Positions 22,456-33,344 are shown, counted from the stretch's first letter. The stretch is DNA of 64,000 nt from Nautilus pompilius (GCA_018389105.1 JACATO010000039.1:1072219-1136218); one strand, 5' to 3'. The notes: generated from the letters alone by a model not told the origin. Made by a program: numbers and translations.

Positions 22456-24199
22456 CAGAACACTCGGCGTTTTGTCTAGAAACATTGGGAGTCGAAGTTC
22501 TGTGTACTGAATCTGGCTCGTTTTAAAGACTGCTTTTCTCACCTCGCACAAGTTAAACGTTTAGAAAACGATCGACCAAAGTCCTAACGGATTCACCCCG
22601 AACGTCTGCCATAATTAACGGAGCATTAATATCAAACGCGAGGACAATTAGTTATTCCGTCCATTGTGCTGTTTACTTTACAGGCATTTCCGGGTGCTGC
22701 TATTTACAATGTGGGAACAAAAGGTCCGCCGCGCTCCTCGCCGGTTTTCCGATGAAGTCAGGGGCCAGATATCATGGAAGCCCTCACAAGCGACATACTA
22801 CTAAGTGGCGCAGCTAAACCCTAACCTCGGGCGCTTTAAAATTATCGTCTTTGTTCTCGATTTGTTGTGATTTTTTCATTGTCGCCACCAGCCTACACAC
22901 ACACACACACGCCGTTTGCTTTTCTCTCTCTTTCAGTTAATAAATCGATCGACGGGTTGCGAGCTTCTACACTTCGGCCGTTTGAAGTGTTCACGGTGAT
23001 TGGAGAAACTGTCAGCTTGTTTTTGTGCCGAAACTATTGCCACGGAGCTTCGCGCACCCAATAAACCTCCTGTTACACGAAGGGAAACACTTACAGGTGT
23101 TTTTCTGTTAGCTGGTCCGGCGGTTCGCTGGCCAAGCCAAATAGTCTGGAAGGGAACAGATCGTTGGGAGGCGTCCATCCCATATTGTATTTGTTATCTA
23201 ATGTGCAAAATAACCTTTCTGTGGCGCTCTCTCTCTTACGCCAAACCTATTTATTTAGTTTTCTGGACTTCATGTTTAATGCTCGGTCACTTGTTCTAGT
23301 GGGCATAGAAACGTCGGGGTAGTGCCGTTTGAAAGATTTGATGCCATTTATCCTGATTTCAAACGGTCACTCCTCCCTCCCGGGGCCACGTTACTCAATC
23401 TCAGCTCCACCTAAGCGCAGCTTTTCTGTCTCTTTTCTGCTTCCTCGTCGAAAAGTATCTCCCCAGCTTCGCCGCGTACCAATTCACGGACCTTTTTTAG
23501 CATCACAAAGCACAACCGCCGGAGGTTTCGACGATTAATGAAAAGAAGTGAACTCGAACCAACCCAAACTAGCACAGTTCTAGTAAAGGATACCATAACG
23601 TAATCGTTAATAGTAGATAGATTTTAAAAGTAGAGCCAACACGAATGCAAGACGTTTACCCACGTACTAACTGTACAGTAACTTTCCATGACAAGGAATT
23701 CTGTACAATTGGGCCTAAAATATGCCAGCTGTAAGCGATATTCTCCTCTTTTAATACCGTATATCCGGTTTATTTTATTTAAAGTAAAAATAATTTAGGG
23801 CTCGAATATTAAAAAAAAAAAAATGTTATAAATAGCATTGCATGGTGTCAGGCAGAGTTCTGTTCTACCACGTCCCATCTTGTCCAATTAACCATTTGCT
23901 GCTATGTCGCGCGTTTTACCTTCTCTCCCCACTCCCGGCCATGCTGGCAATGTATTTTCTATCATCCTTTACTTACCATGGTTCACCGAGTTCTATTTAT
24001 CTTTGTGTTTTTTTTCAAATATATTTCTCTTTTTTTTTTTCCATTTGACATAGAAAGAATTCAAACAAGTTCGTCGATTTTAAAACCTTTTTTCTTTTAT
24101 TACACCAAATAATTGATGTTTTTCATAAATGAAGCATTTCCGGTTTCTATAAACTGCATTTGTATCAGTTATCATAAGTCAAGAATGCGTAAAAACGGC
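22456..24199. other. Non-coding stretch, nothing recognised
   Basis: Several frames of 60-99 codons on both strands around 22.87-23.6 kb overlap each other and have no recognised domain. Composition is more balanced there than in the neighbours, so hidden exons cannot be excluded. Poly-A at 23810-23822 and poly-T at 24007-24040. Confidence 0.35.
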
Positions 24200-24942
24200 G
24201 AGATATAAACAAGGTGTTTGCCAAACATTTTAGCCACTCTTGTGGGACATTTTTTCCCACTCGTTCATGACCATAGAGCTAATAGCCAAGGTGTTCTACC
24301 CGGGCATTCGCGTGAAAGGTTCCAAACTGTCGGCTGCTTTCATCGTGTAACTGGAGATTTCCTAGTCGAGAAAGTTTCTACTAAATGCCATAAGTGTTCA
24401 TTTATGCACTCAATACTTGGTCAAGGCTCCTTTTGCACGAATCACTGCATCAATGCGGCGTGGCAAGGAGGTGATCAGCCTGTGGCACTGCTAAGGTGTT
24501 ATGGAAGCCCAGGTTGCTTTGATAGCGGCCTTCAGCTCGTCTGTATTGTTGGGTCTGGTGTCTCTCATCTTCCTCCTGACAATACCCCACAGATTCTCTA
24601 TGGGGTTCAGGTCAGGTGAGTAGGCTGGCCAATCAAGCACAGTAATACCATGGTCAGCAAACCAGTTACTAGTAGTTTTGGCACTGTGGGCAGGTGCCAA
24701 GTCCTGCTGGAAAAGGAAATCAGCATCTCCATAAAGCTTGTCAGCAGATGGAAGCATGAAGTGCTCTAAAATCTCCTGGTAGATGGCTGTGTTGACTTTG
24801 GACCTGATAAAACACAGTGGACCAACACCAGCAGATGACATGGCACCCCAAATCATCACTGACTGTGGGAACTTCACACTGGACTTCAAGCAACTTGGAT
24901 TCTGTGCCTCTCCACTCTTCCTCCAGACTGTGGGACCTTGAT
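24200..24942 (-). mobile_element. Truncated Tc1/mariner element
   Basis: The 3' half of a Tc1-like DNA transposon: transposase catalytic domain (24410-24942, minus) plus about 200 bp of 3' flank reaching toward a possible terminus near 24210 (GTTTGCCAAACATTTTAGCC). The 5' half, including the DNA-binding domain and the first catalytic Asp, is missing. It breaks off at about 24942, directly beside the Polinton remnant. Confidence 0.8.
24410..24942 (-). pseudogene. Tc1 transposase C-terminal half (DD34E)
   Basis: The 132-codon frame at 24889-24491 continues in frame upstream to about 24942 (RKSGEAQNPSCL). It carries SVMIWGAMSS, FLFQQDLAPAHSAK with the second catalytic Asp, and YSPDLNPIENLWG with the catalytic Glu exactly 34 residues later, the Tc1 DD34E spacing. 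After WASITP a CAG codon has become TAG. Beyond it the frame stays open through QCHRLITSLPRRIDAVIRAK to the natural stop at 24410. So the remnant has one nonsense change and a 5' truncation. Its wording is very close to the Tc1 lineage common in fish, amphibian and lamprey genomes. Confidence 0.85.
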
Positions 24943-24989
24943 CTTATTATGTAGAAAGTATAATCTACAAATTAATAAATGAAACATAT

Positions 24990-26560
24990 GGAAAGACCAT
25001 CGTCGTAGGAATAGACAGATATGATCCACCTACAGCATCAGCATATACAGAATTACCAGACTTTATAAACAAGAAAACTGCTTTGCTAAACATCCAAAGT
25101 AAGGATTAAAAATAGTGGTTTTCTGTACACTTTGGCAAAAAATTATGAATCTGAATTAAATACGCAAAGCATTAGTTAGTTATCTGTTGCATTAAACAAA
25201 ATAAACAAATTTGAAAGCAACCTTTTGGCTAATGCGTGCATGCTTAATGAAGATATCAACGTTGTACGACGTAGAATTACACATTTAAATAATGCGAGAA
25301 CATGTAGATCTCTTGCTTATTGTGCAAGGAGGTCAGGATTATTATACTCTAATTATAATCTATTTAGATCGATTAGAACACGCAGTATACATCAGAAATC
25401 GTTATACACCCAAACTGTCTGCTAAATTATAGAGATGAGAAAGAACTTAGAGCAACGTGTAGTAAAATATACCGGTTCTACCTAGATTGACTGAAGCCTA
25501 TAATAATAAATTAGAATTCTAAAACTTTGCAGCAGAATCAAAAGTATCCTTCGTAATTTATGTAGATGTTGAAAGTGTTTTGCTAAATAAATAAAAGAAC
25601 ATACTAAAAAAAACAGAAAATGTTATAACAAACATATTCCATCGTATTTCTGTTTTTATATTGTATATAATTATGAAAAAATCTTACACTTGTTCTCTTT
25701 AAAGTTAAAAATGATCAAATTTTAATAAAATATATTAAAAAGAAGTATAATCATTATTCATTTCTCAAAAAATCGAAACAATGATTTATACAACAGAAGA
25801 CCATCACATGAAATTTACGGCTTCTGAATTTTGTCAGATCTATGAAGAACCATCTATGGTTGGAAATACAAAAAATCAAACTATTTCATCTAACTCGTGA
25901 ACTTAAAGTAATTACGCATAATGCGTGTAATTTAAACTGTATATACAAAAACACATAGTTCCTTTAAAGAGCCTGTTGATAGAGAGATAACCAAACGTTT
26001 CAAAGGTAGAATTTAAAATATATTTTGGAGGTATATGACGAATGAGTTCAGATAAATTAGTGGCGAATCTAAAATGAAAACAATTTATGTATATAACGAT
26101 GAAAATTTTAAAATAAAAGGTACCTTTCCTTACTGTTGACAATTTTAGTAATTATAATGCAGCTACTAGTGAATTAATAAAGACTTCTATAATAAATTAG
26201 ATTTCGAAAGGGATCTCCGATCCATATTTGGAGAATTATAAAAAGTGTCATAAAATGCGGTATTTAAACAACAGGCAGGTGTAACGACACCTACCTTAAA
26301 CCTGTCTTACATTCGGCTGATGTATTCGAACACTTAAAAATTGTGTTCGACGGCTTATAAACCAGACCCCCATTTCCTTTATTTACAGCCCCTTCTCTCG
26401 CCTGGAATAATTCTCTAAGGATGACTGAAATATGACTGAATCTCTTAACAGAGCATGATGTGCCGCTGATGATGATGGAACAAGGCTTACGAGGAGGAAT
26501 CTATATTGTGCTACATGGATATGTAGTATTTAATAACCCTTATAAATTTATCAAAATATG
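24990..26560 (+). pseudogene. Polinton DNA polymerase B remnant (N-terminal half)
   Basis: Protein-primed family B DNA polymerase, broken by many stops. Landmarks in family order: FINKKTALLNIQ near 25060 (family form: palindromic KRA.VNI.N.DNKCF block), a run toward CFLYTLAKNYE near 25120, FVIYVDVES at 25550-25576 (the exonuclease I Asp-x-Glu), HLTRELKVITHNACNLN at 25887-25937, YLKPVLHSADVFEHLK near 26310, and FTAPSLAWNNSLRMTEI followed by LNLLTEHDV and EQGLRGGIY at 26392-26510. Everything after this, including the polymerase YxDTDS motif, is absent or beyond recognition; the match ends where a repeat insertion begins at 26571. Confidence 0.8.
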
Positions 26561-26570
26561 ATATAAAAGT

Positions 26571-26656
26571 CTCGAGGTATCTAATGTAGACCGTCAAAGG
26601 ACATCATACTCGAGGTATCTAATGTAGACCGTCAAAGGACATCATACTCGAGGTAT
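26571..26656. repeat. 38-bp tandem repeat, 2.3 copies
   Basis: Two identical adjacent copies of a 38-bp unit starting CTCGAGGTATCTAATGTAGA and ending GACATCATA, plus the first ten bases of a third. It forms the left edge of the insertion in the Polinton polymerase. The perfect copies contrast with the heavy decay around them, so this duplication is younger. Confidence 0.95.
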
Positions 26657-27055
26657 TCACCCCTCCCGAAACCTCGTGCACGGTTTTTCGTTAACCCACT
26701 CCTCTCCGAAAGGAGGGTACATGCATCCACTTAAACACACTTTGTCCACACCAGTACCACAAACAAAGCAAAACAGCTCTGGTCTTTGACCAGGCTCATT
26801 ATCTTGATCCTAAAGGATAGGGATCAATGCCGATGCGGCGGGTTCGACTATCTTGGAGCTTGTATTGCAGGCCTTCTAGCTATGAGAACGATTATCTGAA
26901 TGGTCCTTCGGTTCCGCGTTGTGAGTCGTATTAACGGCGACACGCGGGACTTCGCGTTAGCCTAAAGCCTCGGTTTCAGTTTTCATGCCCTCTTCGAAGG
27001 GAGTTCCACATGCATATCTCAAAACACACTTCCGTAAATAAGCAACACCACCCAA
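26657..27055. repeat. Insertion with two hairpin-bearing direct repeats
   Basis: A GC-richer patch inside the AT-rich Polinton. Two diverged direct repeats lie about 285 bp apart (26695-26760 and 26983-27053). Each carries a short hairpin (CCTCTCCGAAAGGAGG, and CCCTCTTCGAAGGGAG), then ACATGCAT, then AAACACACTT and a CACCAC-type end. No open frame and no known family recognised. Confidence 0.55.
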
Positions 27056-27689
27056 AAATCAAACTAAATGATAAGACGTCTGGTGAATGTAAGTATTTTG
27101 CAGAAAAATGTTGAGAATCAAACCATGAGTTTGCAATTATAGACAAATCATCTAATTTATATAACGAGAATTGTATTATCTTATCTTACGATACCGTTTA
27201 TCAGTATTGATCTATATATACGCATTAAATGTCGTTTTATAAAGAAAAAATATTAAAGAAGAAAGCGATTAAAAATATATAAGCACTTGATTTCATCTTA
27301 AAAAAGAAAACTTAATACCAATAGTAAAAGAATCATTGTTGGATTCAACAGTTTCATCATGAATATCTTCAGTTGTTCCACGTTTAATGACTGACAGTAG
27401 TTCTAAAATGAAAGTAGATGCAGATGCTGCAGACTATTTGGTTTCTTAAAATGATCAGTCTTTACAACACTCAGAAGCTAACAACTGCATATAAATGAAT
27501 TATCTGCCAAAGAAGTAGTTTCTAAAAATTCTAACTCAAACAAAATCAAGCAAAACTATTTCTGAAGAAGTTATCCATTTTAAAATACAGTTCTGCTGTT
27601 TATCAAAATGATTACGTGTTTCACAAAATAAATCATGCTGAAGTAAAATATTTTTTTAGTACATAGAACAAATATACTGCTCCAGATTT

Positions 27690-27870
27690 AAACGAAGCGT
27701 AATTCGATTTATTTAGACTAAAATGGTTTAGTCAACGGAGTATGAGACAATACTTACTGATGTGATAGTCTTCGGGGAAACAGGTACCGTTTACGTTAGA
27801 GTTCGTGTTGTATTTTTGTCCTCAGATCCAAATCAGTTAATTGAAAGATTTGAAGTATAAAATCTAAACA
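27690..27870 (+). pseudogene. Polinton conserved ORF fragment, uncertain
   Basis: An open stretch of about 40 codons reading ETILTDVIVFGETGTVYVRV then FLSSDPNQLIERFEV and a stop. It resembles a small conserved Polinton protein in which a DPN-L-ER segment follows beta-strand-like sequence. The family is recalled, not computed, and its function is unknown to me. Confidence 0.4.
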
Positions 27871-28054
27871 AATAAAAATGCTTTTAATAAAATAGACACA
27901 ACTGCTGCTCAATTTTATAGATTAAATTTAATTTGTAAAATTTAATTTTAAACAGTGGTTGATTAACTATTTAATAGAATAGCAACCCCTCCGAACAATT
28001 AGTAATATTAGTTTTTATAGTTTTATCTCATCATCAAAAACTACAAATTTTTAA

Positions 28055-28670
28055 CAGATTTTTATCCAACAGCAAATGTAGATTCTACAAAACAATCTGA
28101 GCTCTCCTTGATTAATCTTGAGATAAATTATTCTTTTTCACATGTTAACAATGCAAATAATATTTCAAATAGCCTCGGTTATGCACAGCAATAAATTACA
28201 TACAGGTCCGTGTGAACTCATAAAAATTAACATTCAAAGACAGTTGAAAAATAGCAGTCATTGAGATTCAAACAATAAAGATTAATTATTTCACCATTAA
28301 AATCCCTTCGCTACCCTCGAATCTGTCATTGTTATTAATTCTATATATAAAATTAATTTTACTCTAGAGAATATTTTATAAACTTTATTTAAATTTAACT
28401 GTAAGAATATAATGAAATTGATAATCCAGTTTATATTTGATCAGTTAATTCTATTCTTGTACATTGTGATTTAATAAAAAGTTAATATATTAATGAACAG
28501 CTTTCAAACATTATATCCATTTTCCAATCTGAATACGAAATAGTTGAAAAACCAAAAAAAAAGAGTTTATTTACTAGTTAATAAAAATTTTATTTGAGGT
28601 ATTTAAATTTGAGCTACAGATCAAGAACGATAAATAACTGACTTGAAAAAATGAAGTTACATCTAAAACA
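28055..28670 (+). pseudogene. Polinton conserved virion-type ORF remnant
   Basis: Several frames carry, in family order, FYPTANVDSTKQSELSLINL and EINYSF (28059 onward), a GPCELIKINIQRQLK segment (about 28210), YKINFTLENIL (28345), LVHCDLIKS (28456) and EYEIVEKPKK (about 28530), with a TDQE segment further on. This succession (start of jelly-roll-like sequence, YEI-I, LVHCDLISGS-like, EKP) matches an uncharacterised ORF common in animal Polintons, probably a virion or fibre-like protein. Many stops and frameshifts. Confidence 0.55.
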
Positions 28671-29329
28671 AGTTTGATGCTTTAAAATCAAATGATTAAG
28701 GGGAAAGAATAAAATAAAAAATATATTGTTTAGAGAAGATTGATTGTTACTCTAAAATATATTTGTAACACAGAATGAATAGATATGTTGAAAATATTGC
28801 ACTAGTTACAGTTGCTGGGAAAAGGTTTAGGTTGCCTTAAGAATGATGCCCGAATAAATGTAAAAAATGTCCTATTCAAGATATAAATGTTTTTATTGCT
28901 AGATCTAAATCTAAACACTTTCTGAAGATAATAAAAGCTTTTGAATTAAATAAAAGTGGGAAAAGAATTTTACAGAATGTATTATATTAAATGTAATCTC
29001 AATATAACATCGCCAAACTTTTGTCATTTTTTATTGAATTATAAATAAATATTCGTTTTATGAATATAAACCCATCATTGGAACAAATATCAATGATCCC
29101 AGTTCAAAAATTTATATTACAATCAAAAATTAAAATGTACATTTATTTTCATTCGTGTAAAAGCTGTATTATTATTTGAATAAATTCTGAAAGCTGTCAA
29201 TTTATATTATGCTGATGCAGATAATGTTTGACAAATAATAGAATTATTTATTTGGTCATTCATATGAAATATATCTTAAGAGATAAAAAAGTTGAGCCTA
29301 CTTATCCTGGTCAAGCCACAACTGAGAAG

Positions 29330-30155
29330 AGATAATTTATCCAGATAATTTTAGTATTTCGCAAAAATTCAATCATCGTTGGTATACAGACAAAATGAAA
29401 GCCGCTCCAGATGGAAATGATTACATAATACAAAAGTCAACTTTCACAGGAAACTTTAGGTTCTATGATGTATCTTTAACTTACACTTTTAAGTTTTGTG
29501 AAAAACATAAAACTATTCTTGAGATAAAGCATCAGATTTTTTGGCGAAGATGAAGGATAATAATACAATTTTTAGAGCAAAAGGAGTTGCGATAAGAAAA
29601 ACTAATTTATTGAAGATGGCATTAGTCTTATATAGCTTTAGCAGGAACTAAAATTTGTTAACATCATTAAAAGTAAAGTAGTTATTTTAATTGGAGGTTT
29701 ACTCTTACAACAGAGGCGGAGAAACTTAGATATACTGTGCCAGAACTTCAAACAATAAAGATAATAACCAAGAAAATTCTTCTACAATTAATTAACGTTC
29801 AATTACTATCGCCTATGTTCTTCTAAATAGTGATAGATATTCCTCTTTTGATCTAAATCCAATTTTAGAAAAAATCATTTAGTAGAATTTATAAAGAAAT
29901 GTTAATCCGTAAACACGTTTTATGGAAACAGATGATATGATTTCCGGTTATCAAGTTACACCCAATGAATTTAAAGAACTATGTCCTCGGAGTGTTTCTG
30001 ATGTAAGTAGACAAACACAAAGGCTAAAAATAGCAGACAGATCACAAGTTTCTAGGTACTTTAAACTAAAATTGTAATGCAAACACCCATATTCTTGTAG
30101 TCGTTTTGTCTGATAGAATTATAAATGTAAATCAAATGGTAATGAAGTGGCCATA
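29330..30155 (+). pseudogene. Polinton capsid-like ORF remnant
   Basis: Recognisable in order: FKFCEKHKTILEIKHQ (about 29490), DNNTIFRAKGVAIRKTNLLK (about 29557), a KLRYTV/NNKDNNQE segment (about 29715-29770), YVLLNSDRYSSFDLNP (about 29812), then the longest open piece MISGYQVTPNEFKELCPRSV with VSRQTQRLK (29940-30030) and finally NTHILVVVLSDRII (about 30085). It resembles a conserved Polinton protein that I believe to be a capsid-type jelly-roll protein; the exact role is inferred. Broken by multiple frameshifts. Confidence 0.55.
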
Positions 30156-30204
30156 GTTTTTATTTTAAATTTCTTGTATAAAATGTTTTCTTAAATAAAG
30201 AATT

Positions 30205-30790
30205 ATATTCCTCACGAGTTTTCTTTAAGTGAACATCACAAGCAAAAAGCTGATAAAAGCACTTGGAGGAGTTACTTTCAGATTAAATAAAGATTAATTA
30301 CAAGGTGACTTTTCCAATTCTCATAACTATGAGACAAAAATAGAATTGAGAAAGGTTGAGATGTTAATGTTAAAGTTAGCATTCTCAAATTAACTAAAGT
30401 AGAAAATAGGTGTTTATTTATTCTTATTAAATCTGTTTTAGGTGGTCTTCTACATAAACTCTTTCCTGGTAGTAGTTATAATTAAAATTAACCTACCAAA
30501 ACTTGTAGATAGTGTTATGAAAACCATTAGAAGCAAAAGAAATATCTTGATTTAATGAATTTTTTGTGGAGATTTAGAACATGTAAGTAAAGGTAAAAAG
30601 ATTGTTGGATTTCTTGAGTATATATTGGTATTTTTTATTAAATAATGGAAAAACTTTTCTGCCATCTTTAGTTGCAATAACTTAAAGTTTACTTGGAGGA
30701 CAAAAAGCTTCAGGGAAAGATCTGTATTTAAAAAAGGGAAAGATGTTGTTTATGTGGGCCAGAAGATATTGATGTTTTAAGTCTGTAAAG
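30205..30790 (+). pseudogene. Polinton minor-capsid-like (PX-type) remnant
   Basis: Pieces FSLSEHHKQK, KLIKALGGVTFRLNKD (about 30255), ILKLTKVENR and GGLLHKLFPGSS (about 30380-30475), then LYLKKGKDVVYVGQ (about 30722) follow the order seen in small Polinton proteins that start with short repeated Leu-Ser-Lys-x-Gln-like modules and end in a glycine-rich hydrophobic tail and LYLKP-type motif. Such proteins are thought to be minor virion components. Frames change several times. Confidence 0.5.
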
Positions 30791-32800
30791 ATGGAAATTA
30801 GATTTGTAGTAACCACCTAAAATTTTAAAACATTATCAACGATTCTGTGATTATTAAATAAAAAGATTAGTAACAAATTTTAAAATTAAAATATGGTAAA
30901 AGTTTGACAAATTAATTGCAATATATAAAAAACTAATTAAAATATAATTTGTCGCACATTTGAAATTCAAAATGGAAAGTGTTATTTGTCGTCAGTTATG
31001 CTTAAGATTTTGACAGAATTTTTTAAAAGTATGAAAGAAACTAGCAGTTTACAAGCGGATCAATTTTTTCAAAGTTATACTTAGCTTATTAAATGAATAA
31101 ATGAGAAGATATAGACAAAATTAGACTTTTAGATAATGTAGATGATAAAAAAATATAATTATAACATTTAGTGTTATTGTTCCTAGTGAAATAAATGAAA
31201 TGAAATTAAGATAAAGGTTTGAATGAAAAAAAATGTAAGGTTATGAAAAATTAATAGAAGTGAAAAATAAATAAAATATCGTAAGCTTACCAAATATGAT
31301 TGCATTGATTTTTCTTTCTCAACTCTATGTGGTGTTACATTTATGTGTATTTTCCCCCAGTTACGATCGCAACATCTTTCATAATAACTACATTTATTAT
31401 CCAGCAAATTAAAGATAAGGAAAAGAAGAATAATGAAACTAATTAAAAAACTATATAAACCTAGTACTTTAGATTATGTATGAATATAAATCTAAACAGA
31501 AAAAGAATTACAAATACAGTTGTGTAGGAATCTTGACCATCCACTGCAAATAAAACACATCGATAATAGTTTTATTGATGAACAAGCTACAGATGAAAAA
31601 TATTTAAAAGTTTATGGTTCTTTTGGTATGAAAGGTAATATAGATATGGACCAAAAATGCATCACAAATACAATCATCTAGTGTTAGAAACCATGATTAT
31701 TAGTATACCCCAAATAAAAAGTATGTTAGTGGTCTGAAATCAAAAGTAAACTATTACAGTTCATCCTTCGTAATATACAAACAGTTTCGGTTAAGTTTCA
31801 GGTGGACGTTATAAAGCAGAAAAAGTAACCCTAACTCTGCATGTCTAGTGAGACAGTAGCTCCACGATAATAAATAAAGCATGATTTTAGATTTTAGAAT
31901 TCTGCTCAATATAGCGTGCTGCCTCAATTATTTTTAATACTGTACGCCTCCAGATTAATGACTCTGTGCTATATATATATATATATATGAGAGCTTCAGC
32001 AATCTTTAGATTTGAGAGATTCTCTCAGATTTATAACGTGATAGTCTTTCAAAATTAAAAAGTGGCAGGGCGAAAGCTCCCATAAAGTTGTTGTTTTTTT
32101 CTCTCTAATCGATGCTATTGGTTTAAGAGGAAATAGACGCCTTATATTTATATGAACGACTGAAAAAAATTGCCAAGACCAATTTTCTTTCAATGCGACT
32201 TTTAGCGACAAAACTATTTTTTTTCTGGTGTTACTTTTCTGTTTTTTTCTTTCTGTTTATTGATTTTCACATTCAGAAATCAAAAAGCAATTTTTCTTCG
32301 AAAGTGAAAATATGAAGTCATGTAATTTTTTCTTGTTGTGGGGGGGGACACTTAGGTCTTTAAAAAAAGGATTTACCCAAAATACTTGTCTAACAAGCAC
32401 TCGTTTTCTTTCATGCAACAAGTCGTATTCGAATTTTCTCGTTTCGATTCTTTCTCTTTCTCCCTTTAAATGTTTTTTTCCCCCCTTTTTCAACTTGTCA
32501 GAATCTGTTAAAAAATCCAGCAACTATTCATTCACTTAACGCCTTAGCCGGGCGGAAATCTCATTTCTGGAAAAAAAAAACAAAAAAAAAAAAATGGCGC
32601 CCACTTATTATTCTCATTTTTGTCACTGATCGTTTCCTCTTCTGGCAATCAGACCGACTTTCCAGATATCTACTTTCTATCACTGTGGTTTCTTTTGTTT
32701 TAGCAACAGCACCGTCTTCCCAGATGTCAGTATTCCAATGTGCAAAATTTTCCGGCTAGTAGTCGCACCTTTTCTGAGACGTTAATATTCTAATATGCCG
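30791..32800. other. AT-rich tail of the Polinton block, then unassigned sequence
   Basis: To about 31.8 kb the base composition and decayed-ORF look of the Polinton continue, with lysine-rich pieces such as KNYKYSCVGILTIHCK that I cannot place. A (TA)n run lies at 31971-31988. From 31.8 kb composition normalises and no gene is visible; two overlapping frames at 32257-32539 on opposite strands are Lys/Phe-rich by composition. Confidence 0.4.
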
Positions 32801-32807
32801 GACCGGA

Positions 32808-32896
32808 TATGATGTCAGCAATCGCATCCGTTGCGTCAAAAAACGCCGCCGCTCCTAAGGTTGAGAGATACGTAATTCTGTCTGTAAACCTCTGCG
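32808..32896 (+). CDS. Possible first coding exon, hypothetical
   Basis: Tandem ATGs open MMSAIASVASKNAAAPKVER and continue nine residues to a good splice donor CTGCG|GTGAGT at 32896/32897, after which the frame closes within a few codons. A YY1-like AAAATGGCGCCC lies 215 bp upstream (32591). The peptide is not low complexity but matches no family I know. Could equally be non-coding. Confidence 0.2.
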
Positions 32897-33053
32897 GTGA
32901 GTGTGCCCGTAACTGAAATAAAAACAAAACTGCGCCGGATTAATGAATATGATTCTGTTATTTTCAAAATAAGAACGGAAAGGTTGTTGATTTGATATTA
33001 TTTAGGGAAAAGGCCGACCGAGCCATTTTCTGAAGGAACAGCTGCAGAAGAAT

Positions 33054-33344
33054 TTGACTTCTCTGAATTCTATCCAGACTTTTTATTGTCTTACACATAC
33101 CTATTTATTAGACATCAGAAACTCCAGTGAACAGATTGGAGAGATGATAATTAGCTTTAATTTCAAAAAACTATTAACTAATGTTTCAACTAAGGAAATA
33201 TTAACCTTTACAAATAACGGACTCGACCAATATCCTATCTTGAAGAGTAGAATCATCTTGAATATTGAGAACTTGCATCTCTCTAAAAATTTCACAGTAA
33301 GAGCAGTTCTCAAAAATAACCATGAAGATGATGACGAATCGTAG
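33054..33344 (+). pseudogene. Reverse transcriptase fragment, Penelope/GIY-YIG-like
   Basis: A 96-codon frame contains RNSSEQIGEMIISFNFKKLL followed by TNVSTKEILTFTNNGL. This resembles the reverse transcriptase block usually written as MVSFDVxSLFTNVPxxEAL in Penelope-like and related retroelements, with the catalytic SFD-type Asp replaced by Asn. The frame ends at an acidic tail (HEDDDES) unrelated to the family. The upstream frame without a Met (from about 33000) may carry more. No other RT motifs (YxDD) were found nearby, so this is a short fossil. Confidence 0.45.

Larger units (their letters stand above)
24960..31800 (+). mobile_element. Fossil Maverick/Polinton element
   Basis: A strikingly AT-rich 6.8-kb block with almost no open frames, in which short stretches of Polinton proteins can be read on the plus strand between stop codons. 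In order I see protein-primed family B DNA polymerase (about 25.0-26.5 kb), a 0.5-kb foreign insertion (26.57-27.05 kb), a small conserved ORF piece (about 27.7-27.87 kb), a conserved Polinton ORF of virion type (28.05-28.67 kb), a capsid-like ORF (29.33-30.15 kb) and a minor-capsid-like ORF (30.2-30.8 kb). I found no integrase, protease or packaging ATPase and no terminal repeats. Stop codons and frameshifts are frequent throughout, so it is long dead. Confidence 0.75.

Noticed and set aside
26843..26858. tRNA-like B box GGGTTCGACTATC
   Set aside because: No A box, acceptor stem or anticodon arm could be built around it.
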